Assembly: GCA_013214885.1 (NCBI GenBank) | Contig: JABSRS010000006.1 | Location: forward strand, 1 to 26,046 | Direction of reading: 5' to 3' | Length of the DNA: 26,046 nucleotides | Source of the DNA: Gammaproteobacteria bacterium | GTDB taxonomy: Bacteria; Pseudomonadota; Gammaproteobacteria; Enterobacterales; Psychrobiaceae | In this document: positions 1 to 6,319 of the stretch, in pieces | How the letters are laid out: each line of letters begins with the position of its first letter | Numbering within the stretch: position 1 is the first letter of the stretch | Position numbers and translations under genes: made by a program | Notes under the pieces: generated by a model | The model's input: the letters and a program-made list of their open reading frames with translations, nothing else | Told to the model about the DNA's origin: nothing | The model's database searches: none

Positions 1-122
1 TCGAAATGTGCAAGTGCCTGATCTAATTCTAAATCACCTTGCTCAAGTGCCGTTACTATTTTCTCTAAATCGCCTAAAGTTGACTCAAAGCTTGGTTGCG
101 GTGTTTTTTTGCCAGTCATCAT
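1..122 (-). CDS. xseB: Exodeoxyribonuclease VII small subunit, 5' end only
   Basis: About 40 N-terminal codons are present and the rest lies beyond the left edge. The translation begins MMTGKKTPQPSFESTLGDLE and continues with a KIVTALEQGDLELDQAL segment. This matches the short two-helix XseB family, in which the F(E)-x-LE-x-IV pattern and the LE-x-GDL-x-L motif are typical. XseB joins XseA to form exonuclease VII, a cytoplasmic nuclease for single-stranded DNA. Two adjacent ATG codons (122-120 and 119-117) are both possible starts, and neither has a clear Shine-Dalgarno sequence. The gene is divergent from pomA. In related bacteria xseB is followed by ispA and dxs, which would lie to the left. 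The identification is firm but partial. Confidence 0.88.
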   Translation of the reverse strand, partial: MMTGKKTPQPSFESTLGDLEKIVTALEQGDLELDQALAHF

Positions 123-226
123 AATTACCAATTTAACTAATTGGCGCCACCTTAGCCCAGTTACCCTAAGGGGTCAATCAATTCACAACCCAGATTTTTA
201 TTTGAATAAATAAATTAAAAAATAGC

Positions 227-253
227 TAAATTATTGTTACATTTTACCGATAA
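227..253 (+). promoter_or_regulatory. Putative sigma-28 (FliA) promoter for pomAB
   Basis: TAAA at 227-230 is separated by exactly 15 bases from ACCGATAA at 246-253. The flagellar sigma-28 consensus in enterics and vibrios is TAAA-N15-GCCGATAA, so only the first base of the -10 element differs. Transcription would start near 260 and leave a leader of about 90 bases before the GTG start of pomA at 350. Stator genes are commonly late, sigma-28-dependent flagellar genes, which fits. The match is seen directly; its use as a promoter is inferred. Confidence 0.7.
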
Positions 254-349
254 CACAATAATATAAGTACTTTTAATATTAAAGATGATAACTTCTTCTT
301 TATTGATTTTTTTTTATTACGTGATTAGAAAACTCACAGGGGTTAGGTA

Positions 350-1108
350 GTGGATTTAGCAACACTTATAGGGATGATCGGTGCCATAGGCATGATCGTG
401 ATGGCGATGACACAAGGGGGACCACTCTCAATGTTTGTCGACATACCATCTGTGCTGATTGTATTTTGTGGCTCACCTTTTGTGGTCATGATGATGTATA
501 GCATGGGTCAGTTCGTTGGGGCGGGTAAAATTGCGGGTAAGGCATTTATGCTTAAGCTTGATGATCCTCAGGACTTGATCGCGAAAGCTGTTGAGCTTGC
601 TGACTCTGCCCGAAAAGGTGGTTTTTTAGCCTTAGAAGAAGCTGAAATTCCGAGCAAATTCATGCAAAAGGGTATCGATATGCTCGTTGATGGCCATGAG
701 GCTGATGTTGTTCGTGCAACATTAGGCAAGGATATCGATTTAACTCTTGAGCGCCACAAAATTGGCTCTGGAATTTTTAAAGCACTAGGTGATGTTGGTC
801 CCGCGATGGGGATGATTGGTACTTTAGTTGGGCTAGTGGCGATGTTGCAAAACATGGATGATCCAAAATCAATTGGTCCAGCGATGGCCGTTGCTTTATT
901 AACGACGATGTATGGCGCGATGCTGGCAAACTTAATCGCTTTACCGATCTCTGCCAAACTTACCTTACGAGCTCAAGAAGAAGCACTTAATCAAACCTTA
1001 ATTCTCGATTCGGTATTAGCAATTCAAGATGGTCAAAACCCTCGCGTTATTGAAGGAATGCTCCAGAATTACCTTGCTGAAGGTAAACGTCCGGTCGCAG
1101 AGGACTAA
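350..1108 (+). CDS. pomA: Flagellar stator protein PomA (sodium-type MotA homologue)
   Basis: The 252-residue protein matches the PomA/MotA family along its length. Two N-terminal membrane helices (about 1-22 and 32-55, MDLATLIGMIGAIGMIVMAM and SVLIVFCGSPFVVMMM) precede a charged cytoplasmic loop that in the family contacts the rotor protein FliG. Two C-terminal helices follow at about 150-170 and 180-205 (PAMGMIGTLVGLVAML and AMAVALLTTMYGAMLANL). In the family, PomA surrounds a PomB dimer to form an inner-membrane ion channel that powers flagellar rotation with Na+. The start is GTG at 350, supported by AGGGG at about 338-343. pomB follows after 2 bases, so the pair is almost certainly co-translated. 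The PomA label, rather than MotA, rests on overall resemblance and on the partner. Confidence 0.95.
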   Translation: MDLATLIGMIGAIGMIVMAMTQGGPLSMFVDIPSVLIVFCGSPFVVMMMYSMGQFVGAGKIAGKAFMLKLDDPQDLIAKAVELADSARKGGFLALEEAEIPSKFMQKGIDMLVDGHEADVVRATLGKDIDLTLERHKIGSGIFKALGDVGPAMGMIGTLVGLVAMLQNMDDPKSIGPAMAVALLTTMYGAMLANLIALPISAKLTLRAQEEALNQTLILDSVLAIQDGQNPRVIEGMLQNYLAEGKRPVAED

Positions 1109-1110
1109 CC

Positions 1111-2046
1111 ATGGCTGATGAATGTCCTAAATGTCCCGACTGTCCCCCTGAGGGACTGCCTGCTTGGATGGGAACCTTTGCTGATTTAATGTCACTATTA
1201 ATGTGCTTTTTCGTGCTATTACTAGCGATGTCTGAAATGGACGTGCTTAAATTTAAGCAAATTGCGGGTTCGATGAAGTACGCATTTGGCGTTCAAAATA
1301 AAATTGAAGTCAAAGATATCCCTAAAGGTACCAGCGTCATTGCGCAAGAATTTAGACCTGGCCGTCCCGATCCGACTCCGATTGAAATTATTAACCAACA
1401 GACTGCTGAAATAACCCAACGCGAATTAGATTTCCAAGCGGGTGAAGATGAAAACTCTGGCGGTAAAGAGCAGCAACGTGGTGATCAGCGAGGGGCCAAG
1501 GCTGCATCCGATCAAGAATTAAAAGCTCAGGCGCAAGCAGCGCAAGAGGAAATTAATGAGCAACTCAAAAAAATCGCGGCTAAAATGCAAAAAGAAATTG
1601 AAGATGGCGCGATTGAAATTGAGTCATTAGGGCAACAAATCATCATTAGGATCCGCGAGAAAGGCTCTTTCCCATCGGGTTCATCTAACTTGCAACCGCG
1701 CTTTAAGCCAGTTGTTTCGCGGGTTGGTGAATTACTGGTTGATATCCCAGGTGAAATTACCGTGTCGGGCCATACTGATAGTGAACAAATTCATTCAGAA
1801 TTGTATAAATCAAACTGGGATTTGTCGAGTCAGCGCGCGGTAGCGGTAGCCCATGAGTTAGTTAAGGTTAAAGGCTTTAACCAAGCCCGTTTAAAAGTGG
1901 TTGGTTTGGCCGATACTGTGCCGCTAGGGACTGGCAAAGACGCTCAGGCTAAGCGACGGAATCGCCGAGTTGAAATAGCAATTATGCAGGGAAAGGCCAA
2001 AGAAGCCGATCCATTTGACTTAATCGAGCCAGCTACTGACCAATAA
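1111..2046 (+). CDS. pomB: Flagellar stator protein PomB (MotB homologue with OmpA-like domain)
   Basis: This is the 311-residue partner of PomA. Its single membrane helix spans about residues 19-40 and carries the ion-binding aspartate Asp25 in the motif WMGTFADLMSLLMCFFVLL. A plug-like and linker region rich in Gln, Glu and Lys follows (about 100-185). The C-terminal OmpA/MotB domain (about 190-295) contains VSGHTDSEQ and the RNRRVEIAI ending, which in the family bind peptidoglycan and anchor the stator. The N-terminus is unusual in carrying a Cys-x2-Cys-x2-Cys pattern at residues 5, 8 and 11 before Pro-Pro. The gene lies 2 bases downstream of pomA and is followed by a hairpin at 2055-2081. 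Ion preference for Na+ is inferred from similarity to Vibrio PomB. Confidence 0.95.
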   Translation: MADECPKCPDCPPEGLPAWMGTFADLMSLLMCFFVLLLAMSEMDVLKFKQIAGSMKYAFGVQNKIEVKDIPKGTSVIAQEFRPGRPDPTPIEIINQQTAEITQRELDFQAGEDENSGGKEQQRGDQRGAKAASDQELKAQAQAAQEEINEQLKKIAAKMQKEIEDGAIEIESLGQQIIIRIREKGSFPSGSSNLQPRFKPVVSRVGELLVDIPGEITVSGHTDSEQIHSELYKSNWDLSSQRAVAVAHELVKVKGFNQARLKVVGLADTVPLGTGKDAQAKRRNRRVEIAIMQGKAKEADPFDLIEPATDQ

Positions 2047-2054
2047 AACCTAAG

Positions 2055-2081
2055 GTTCGAGTTCACAAAATGAACTCGGAC
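2055..2081 (+). terminator. Hairpin after pomB, possible weak terminator
   Basis: CGAGTTCA at 2058-2065 pairs perfectly with TGAACTCG at 2071-2078 around the loop CAAAA. Three more pairs, one of them a wobble, extend the stem to 11 bp. Only a broken T-rich stretch follows (CACTTCTTAT), so intrinsic termination may be inefficient. Confidence 0.5.
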
Positions 2082-2083
2082 AC

Positions 2084-2112
2084 TTCTTATCGCCGTCAGC
2101 TTTGGGTATACT
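2084..2112 (+). promoter_or_regulatory. Candidate thiI promoter
   Basis: TATACT at 2107-2112 matches five of six -10 consensus bases. A weak -35 candidate (TTCTTA at 2084-2089) lies 17 bases upstream. The expected transcript start, near 2118, is about 25 bases before the thiI ATG. The -10 is convincing and the -35 is not. Confidence 0.4.
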
Positions 2113-2142
2113 ACGCGCTTAATTATTTTTGAGCGAGCCACC

Positions 2143-3597
2143 ATGAAGTTTATTGTTAAGTTTTATCCAGAAATTACCATCAAAAGTAAATCTGTTCGTA
2201 AGCGCTTTTGTAAGTTGCTACAACAGAATATTCGCAACGTGTTGCGTCGCTTTGATGAGACATCAACAGTTTATTTAGACTGGGATAAAATTGAAGTAAC
2301 CAGCAAAGACACTTCAGATAAAAACCGTGCTCGTTTAATTGATACACTCCAATGTATTCCTGGTATCGGCCAATTTCTTGAAGTCCCTGAACATGAATTT
2401 ACCGATGTTCATAATATTTACGAGACAGTCGCTCCGATTGTTGCAGCTTCAATTGAAGGCAAAACCTTTTGTGTTCGCGTTAAGCGTAGTGGTAAGCACG
2501 ACTTTACCTCGAATGACGTTGAACGCTACGTTGGCGGTGGCTTAAACCAAAACTACCCATCCAATGGCGTTAAATTAACTAAGCCTGATCACACGGTCAA
2601 ATTAGAGGTCCGTGATGACAAGCTGTACGTTATTTCGAATCGATATTGGGGCACAGGTGGCTTCCCATTACCTGCTCAAGAAGATGTACTATCGTTAATG
2701 TCGGGTGGTTTTGACTCGGGTGTTTCTAGTTACATGATGATCAAAAAAGGGGCGCGTACCCATTTCTGTTTCTTTAACCTTGGTGGCGCTGCGCATGAGA
2801 TTGGAGTTAAACAAGTCTCGTACTATTTATGGGATCGTTTTAGTGCTTCTCATAAAGTTAAATTTATCACCGTACCCTTTGAAGGGGTGGTTGGTGAAAT
2901 CTTAGAAAAAGTAGAAAATGGCCAAATGGGTGTTGTGCTTAAGCGTATGATGATGCGCGCTGCTGAGCGTGTGGCCAAAAGAATGAAAGTGCAAGCCTTG
3001 GTGACTGGTGAAGCATTAGGGCAGGTATCAAGTCAAACCCTAACCAACCTGAGCATTATCGATAAATCGGTTGATATGCTGATTATGCGGCCGTTAATTG
3101 CGTTTGATAAGCAAGATATTATCGATATTTCAGCAAAAATTGGCACCAAACAATTTGCCGAAGTGATGCCTGAATACTGTGGCGTTATTTCAAAGAAACC
3201 AACCGTTAAGGCGGTGATGTCAAAAATCGAGGCCGAAGAAGCCAACTTCGATTTTTCGATATTAGAACAAGCACTCGAAGACTCTGTGATGATCGATATT
3301 CGTGATATTGCTAAGGAAACTGAGGAAAGTGTGACCGAAGTTGAAACCGTTAATGATTTTGACGCCAACGACATTCTGCTCGATATTCGTTCGCCTGAAG
3401 AAGAAGATAGCAACCCACTTGTGGTTGACGGTATTGAAGTGATCCATATGCCATTTTACCGACTTGCGACCAAGTTTGGCGATTTAGATCAGAGCAAAAA
3501 TTATCTGTTCTATTGTGATCGTGGCGTAATGAGTAAGCTTCAAGCCTTATTCTTAATTGACCAAGGCTTCAAAAACATTAAAGTTTACCGTAAGTAA
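2143..3597 (+). CDS. thiI: tRNA sulfurtransferase ThiI with C-terminal rhodanese domain
   Basis: The 484-residue enzyme makes 4-thiouridine at tRNA position 8 and, in many gammaproteobacteria, supplies sulfur for the thiazole of thiamine. Domain order is a ferredoxin-like region plus THUMP domain (about 1-165), then the PP-loop adenylating domain with SGGFDS at 187-192, then a rhodanese domain (about 400-484). The two cysteines that form the catalytic disulfide in Escherichia coli ThiI have clear counterparts: Cys346 in [11 protein letters not shown] and the persulfide Cys458 in [11 protein letters not shown]. Length and architecture are those of the long, rhodanese-fused form. The ATG at 2143 sits about 25 bases after a likely transcript start. 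The gene is separated from pomB by a hairpin and probably has its own promoter. Confidence 0.97.
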   Translation: MKFIVKFYPEITIKSKSVRKRFCKLLQQNIRNVLRRFDETSTVYLDWDKIEVTSKDTSDKNRARLIDTLQCIPGIGQFLEVPEHEFTDVHNIYETVAPIVAASIEGKTFCVRVKRSGKHDFTSNDVERYVGGGLNQNYPSNGVKLTKPDHTVKLEVRDDKLYVISNRYWGTGGFPLPAQEDVLSLMSGGFDSGVSSYMMIKKGARTHFCFFNLGGAAHEIGVKQVSYYLWDRFSASHKVKFITVPFEGVVGEILEKVENGQMGVVLKRMMMRAAERVAKRMKVQALVTGEALGQVSSQTLTNLSIIDKSVDMLIMRPLIAFDKQDIIDISAKIGTKQFAEVMPEYCGVISKKPTVKAVMSKIEAEEANFDFSILEQALEDSVMIDIRDIAKETEESVTEVETVNDFDANDILLDIRSPEEEDSNPLVVDGIEVIHMPFYRLATKFGDLDQSKNYLFYCDRGVMSKLQALFLIDQGFKNIKVYRK

Positions 3598-3607
3598 TTA
3601 CTTAATC

Positions 3608-3633
3608 AACCGTGTGCAGCTCTGCACACGGTT
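3608..3633. terminator. Perfect 12-bp hairpin between convergent thiI and panE
   Basis: The arm AACCGTGTGCAG (3608-3619) is exactly complementary to CTGCACACGGTT (3622-3633) around a 2-base turn. It starts 11 bases past the thiI stop and ends inside the panE stop codon, so it can serve both transcripts. There is no clean T-run on the plus strand. On the minus strand a mixed stretch, GATTAAGTAATTA, follows. Termination is therefore plausible, not certain. Confidence 0.6.
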
Positions 3634-4528
3634 AGCCTTGCTCAAGGCGCTTTATTTCTAATAATAACAGTTCATTCTCAGGCACTTGAATATTCAACCT
3701 CCGTGCTTGCTCAATCACATACCCAGTAATGAAATCAATCTCAGTTTTACGCTGATTGGCAATGTCTTGATGCATCGATGAATAGTTTTGTGCAGTGTTG
3801 TTAATCACCTCATTGACCAGACCTCGTAGATAGTCATAGGATAAATTCAATGATAAGCGAGCGGTAACTTGGCTTATTTCGACACAAACCCGATCAATAA
3901 CAGGCTGGTACTGCTGGGCCGATAATTGGCCGTTGCGACATTCATTGACGGCAGTTAGCGGGTTAATGACGCAATTAATGGCTAGCTTGGTCCAAAGTGC
4001 TGCTGTAATGTCTTCACAGTATTGAACTTGAGGTAACGCTTGGTTTAATCGCTTGGCGATATGCCGGCCAGCGGCATGAGATATCCCCTGAAAACTACCG
4101 ATTGACGTGGTCCCCAATCCAGTATGAATTACTTGATTATTGGCTAATTTTAATCCGCCATGACTGGTGGTTGCGATTAAAATTTGGTGAGCCTCGGTCA
4201 GTGGTAACTTATCAATACTGCCCATACCATTGTGCATCAGAACAATCGGCACCGCAGTCAACTGACCAAGCCAAGGAATTAAAGCATCATTGACTTGATA
4301 CGCTTTGGTGGTGACCAAGACCAAGTCAATTTCTAGGGGTAACTGCCCCGCCAAATAATCTAGGGCTATGGTGTCTTGCTGTTTATTAGGTAGAGTGATC
4401 TGTAAATCGAGCACGCTGGCTAACGATTTCCGCCCAACCAGGGTTACCTTAAAACCTGCCCGTGATAAATAATAAGCCCACAGTGTGCCAATAGCCCCCT
4501 GACCAATGATTGTCACATGTTTAATCAT
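3632..4528 (-). CDS. panE: 2-dehydropantoate 2-reductase (ketopantoate reductase)
   Basis: The protein is 298 residues from the ATG at 4528. It opens with the Rossmann motif MIKHVTIIGQGAIG (GxGxxG at 9-14) and carries TTKAYQ, whose lysine is conserved in the family. It also has the C-terminal hallmark LWTKLAINCVINPLTA. The enzyme reduces ketopantoate to pantoate with NADPH in pantothenate and coenzyme A synthesis. A TTG 27 bases upstream (4555) is in frame, but the ATG start places GQGAIG where the family has it. The ATG also overlaps the stop of the upstream VanZ-like gene by 8 bases, which suggests translational coupling. Similarity is consistent along the whole length. Some ketopantoate reductase-like proteins have other substrates, so the exact reaction is inferred. 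Confidence 0.88.
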   Translation of the reverse strand: MIKHVTIIGQGAIGTLWAYYLSRAGFKVTLVGRKSLASVLDLQITLPNKQQDTIALDYLAGQLPLEIDLVLVTTKAYQVNDALIPWLGQLTAVPIVLMHNGMGSIDKLPLTEAHQILIATTSHGGLKLANNQVIHTGLGTTSIGSFQGISHAAGRHIAKRLNQALPQVQYCEDITAALWTKLAINCVINPLTAVNECRNGQLSAQQYQPVIDRVCVEISQVTARLSLNLSYDYLRGLVNEVINNTAQNYSSMHQDIANQRKTEIDFITGYVIEQARRLNIQVPENELLLLEIKRLEQG

Positions 4529-4895
4529 GCTTATTGGTGGCACTAAAATGCTCAATAAGTTTTAATAGACCATAAAATAGTAATAAACCCAGGATATCAG
4601 CCACCACATCATCAACACTGCCCGAACGATACGGGATAAAACTTTGTACTATCTCAACGCTAATACCAAAACCCGTTAATAGTAGAATTTGAAGTTTAAT
4701 TCTTAGTGCTGAAAACCGGTTCAATAGCATCGCCAGAGTAAAAAACACCATGATATGGCCGTATTTATCACTATGAGCGACATCAATATTAAAGGCTGGC
4801 TGGCTGAAAAATAAATAACAACAGACAATTAAAGCAGTATAGAAGATAAAGCTAAAAAATTTCTTATTATTCCACAGAGAGTTAATGAGGGTCAT
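4521..4895 (-). CDS. VanZ-like family small membrane protein
   Basis: This 124-residue protein has about four predicted membrane helices (roughly 13-30, 45-60, 66-83 and 98-114). It shows the VanZ-like signature: an acidic/Lys-x2-His start of helix two (SDKYGHIMVFFTLAML), the helix-three ending EIVQSFIPYRSGSVDD, and a final helix beginning VADILG. Family members are found widely as small integral membrane proteins. VanZ itself gives low teicoplanin resistance, but the role of chromosomal relatives is generally unknown and should not be read as antibiotic resistance. Its last 8 bases overlap the panE start, so the two are probably one transcript. The 124-bp gap to the divergent gene at 5020 should contain its promoter. 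Confidence 0.8.
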   Translation of the reverse strand: MTLINSLWNNKKFFSFIFYTALIVCCYLFFSQPAFNIDVAHSDKYGHIMVFFTLAMLLNRFSALRIKLQILLLTGFGISVEIVQSFIPYRSGSVDDVVADILGLLLFYGLLKLIEHFSATNKHD

Positions 4896-5019
4896 GATAA
4901 TTTTCTTAAATTAAGTGTGCTTACGACTGGATAAAAAACAAACAACGACTAAAATCTATTAATACTGAATGTCTATTTCGGTGGGCTTTATATTGTAGTT
5001 AATCTACCACAGAGTTCCT

Positions 5020-5460
5020 ATGAAAATCGAATCATGTTTTTATCACATTGACGGAGATGCTAAATTATTACGGGTAACCATGCTCCATTCATGGGATCTT
5101 GCCACGACTATTGCGTTTTGCCAGTTATGCAATCAATGTATTAAGGATGACCTGCAACAAGAGTGGGCGATGCTGGCCGATTTGCGCCATTGGTGTTTAA
5201 GCTCTGAGCAAGCGTGCGATCAATTCTATCAACATCATAAGCAATGCATTTCATCGGGCTTAAAGCATCAAGCGATTATATTGCCTAAAAGTAATCTTAA
5301 ACGCTGGCGTATTCGCTCTTTTGTCGCTGATGATTATGGGCTAAATACCATCATGAGCGACACCGAAGAACAAGCTATTGCGTGGTTGGTCGAGCATAAA
5401 CTGTTAGATCCTATTTATTTAGTCACTCAACCCAATCTAAATCAACCGCCAGCGTTTTAA
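5020..5460 (+). CDS. Unknown cytoplasmic protein, possibly SpoIIAA/STAS-like fold
   Basis: The 146-residue protein has no signal peptide or membrane helix. The order of predicted elements resembles small SpoIIAA-like (STAS/SEC14 fold) proteins common in marine gammaproteobacteria: an N-terminal strand pair (CFYHIDGDAKLLRVTMLHSW), a helix with two cysteines (TIAFCQLCNQCIKDDL), a strand (EWAMLADLRHW), a helix, another strand (HQAIILPKSN) and a C-terminal helix (DTEEQAIAWLVEH). It is rich in Cys and Trp for its size, with six cysteines. I do not recognise the family with certainty and assign no function. The ATG at 5020 has only a weak GAG upstream. It stands alone between a divergent VanZ-like gene and yajQ. 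Coding potential is supported by length and composition. Confidence 0.7.
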   Translation: MKIESCFYHIDGDAKLLRVTMLHSWDLATTIAFCQLCNQCIKDDLQQEWAMLADLRHWCLSSEQACDQFYQHHKQCISSGLKHQAIILPKSNLKRWRIRSFVADDYGLNTIMSDTEEQAIAWLVEHKLLDPIYLVTQPNLNQPPAF

Positions 5461-5476
5461 CCGTTACATCTCTACG

Positions 5477-5505
5477 TTGGTGTCATAGTTAAAAAATGCT
5501 AGTAT
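5477..5505 (+). promoter_or_regulatory. Candidate extended -10 promoter for yajQ
   Basis: TG at 5497-5498, one base, then TAGTAT at 5500-5505 form an extended -10 element. TTGGTG at 5477-5482 is 17 bases upstream and matches the first three bases of the -35 consensus. The transcript would start near 5512, about 23 bases before the yajQ ATG. Confidence 0.5.
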
Positions 5506-5534
5506 AAGCTAAATTTTTGATTGGAATTATTACT

Positions 5535-6020
5535 ATGCCTTCGTTTGATATTATCTCTGAAATTGAACTCCCTGAAGTTCGCAACGCCGTTGAAAACTCA
5601 ACGCGTGAATTAGCTACTCGTTTTGATTTTCGTGGCAAAGTTGCCAGCTTTGAATTAAGTGGCGAGCAAGTAGTATTAAAAGCGGAAGATGATTTTCAAA
5701 TCGATCAAATGCTTGATATTTTACGTGGTAACTTGGTGCGTCGTAATGTCGACACTAAATCGATGGACGTTGATGAGAAGCCGATCCATACCGGTAAAAC
5801 GTTTACCAGCAACGTTAAGTTTAAGCAGGGCATTGATCCTTTGGTGGCCAAAAAATTAGTCAAAGAGATTAAAAATTCTAAAATTAAGGTCCAAGCGGCG
5901 GTCCAAGGTGAAAAAATTAGAATTACGGGTAAAAAGCGTGATGACCTGCAAGCGGTGATGGCTTTAGTGCGTCAACAAGACGATGAGCAACCGTTCCAGT
6001 TCGATAACTTTCGTGACTAA
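5535..6020 (+). CDS. yajQ: YajQ family nucleotide-binding protein
   Basis: The 161-residue protein starts [20 protein letters not shown] and shows the whole YajQ pattern: [68 protein letters not shown] and the FDNFRD end. YajQ proteins have two similar alpha/beta domains. Relatives bind nucleotides, with cyclic di-GMP shown in Xanthomonas and Pseudomonas and tRNA/GTP binding reported for others. The job of this one is therefore probable only in outline. The ATG at 5535 is preferred over the in-frame TTG at 5517 because the family begins with MPSFDI and GGA lies about 9 bases upstream. The gene appears monocistronic, with its own promoter and the terminator at 6072-6117. Confidence 0.95.
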   Translation: MPSFDIISEIELPEVRNAVENSTRELATRFDFRGKVASFELSGEQVVLKAEDDFQIDQMLDILRGNLVRRNVDTKSMDVDEKPIHTGKTFTSNVKFKQGIDPLVAKKLVKEIKNSKIKVQAAVQGEKIRITGKKRDDLQAVMALVRQQDDEQPFQFDNFRD

Positions 6021-6071
6021 ATAAACGCGATCAACCCTCAATAGCTAAACCGTCATTTTGACGATTTAATT

Positions 6072-6117
6072 AAGCTCCGATTGATGAACTTATAACAAGC
6101 TCATTAGCGGAGCTTTT
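6072..6117 (+). terminator. Intrinsic terminator after yajQ
   Basis: AAGCTCCG (6072-6079) pairs with CGGAGCTT (6108-6115), and a second imperfect helix forms inside (GATGAACTT with AAGCTCATT around a short AT loop). The stem ends in TTTT. It lies 51 bases past the yajQ stop. The downstream arm also supplies GGAG ahead of the ATG at 6118. Confidence 0.75.
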
Positions 6118-6224
6118 ATGTTCAGGATGAACGGTATGTCACGGTGCCATGGATGGCAAGGAGTGACGATGTTCAGGATGAACGGTATGTCACGGTGCCA
6201 TGGATGGCAAGGAGTGACGATGTT
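6118..6224 (+). repeat. 51-bp tandem repeat, 2.1 copies
   Basis: The units at 6118-6168 and 6169-6219 are identical, and a third begins ATGTT at 6220 before diverging. Each unit can form two hairpins: GTTCA/TGAAC around GGA, and TGCCAT/ATGGCA around GG flanked by GTCAC/GTGAC. The length is 17 codons, so every copy stays in frame. Base composition is richer in G and C than the flanking spacer. Confidence 0.95.
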
Positions 6225-6267
6225 AGGCATCTTTGTGATTAAAACTGGTGTAATTTCTTCTGTTTAA
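6118..6267 (+). CDS. Possible 49-residue repeat peptide
   Basis: One frame is open from ATG 6118 through both repeat units and on to TAA at 6265. It would encode two copies of a 17-residue block (MFRMNGMSRCHGWQGVT) plus a 15-residue tail, MLGIFVIKTGVISSV. GGAG at 6109-6112 lies 5 bases before the ATG, although it is also part of the yajQ terminator stem. The block is rich in Met, Arg, Cys and Trp and does not look like an ordinary protein domain. The frame may simply be a by-product of a 51-bp DNA repeat. I do not recognise a family, and no function is proposed. Confidence 0.22.
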   Translation: MFRMNGMSRCHGWQGVTMFRMNGMSRCHGWQGVTMLGIFVIKTGVISSV

Positions 6268-6319
6268 CCACTTTTTTTGATAGCCTCTAGGTTCTTTTAA
6301 GTCTTTTCTTGGTTTTTTG

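Noticed and set aside
568..957. Open frame of 129 codons on the minus strand inside pomA
   Set aside because: It lies fully antisense to a well-conserved gene and its translation is low-complexity Ser/Ile/Pro, typical of a shadow frame.
3033..3413. Minus-strand open frame of 126 codons inside thiI
   Set aside because: It is antisense to the conserved PP-loop/rhodanese gene, serine-rich shadow sequence, with no ribosome site.
4521..4895. Glycopeptide resistance function for the VanZ-like gene
   Set aside because: The family name reflects fold similarity. No vanA-type genes are near, and such small proteins are common in Gram-negative chromosomes without a resistance role.
6118..6224. CRISPR-like direct repeats
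   Set aside because: The units are directly adjacent, without unique spacers, and no cas genes are near. It is a tandem repeat.
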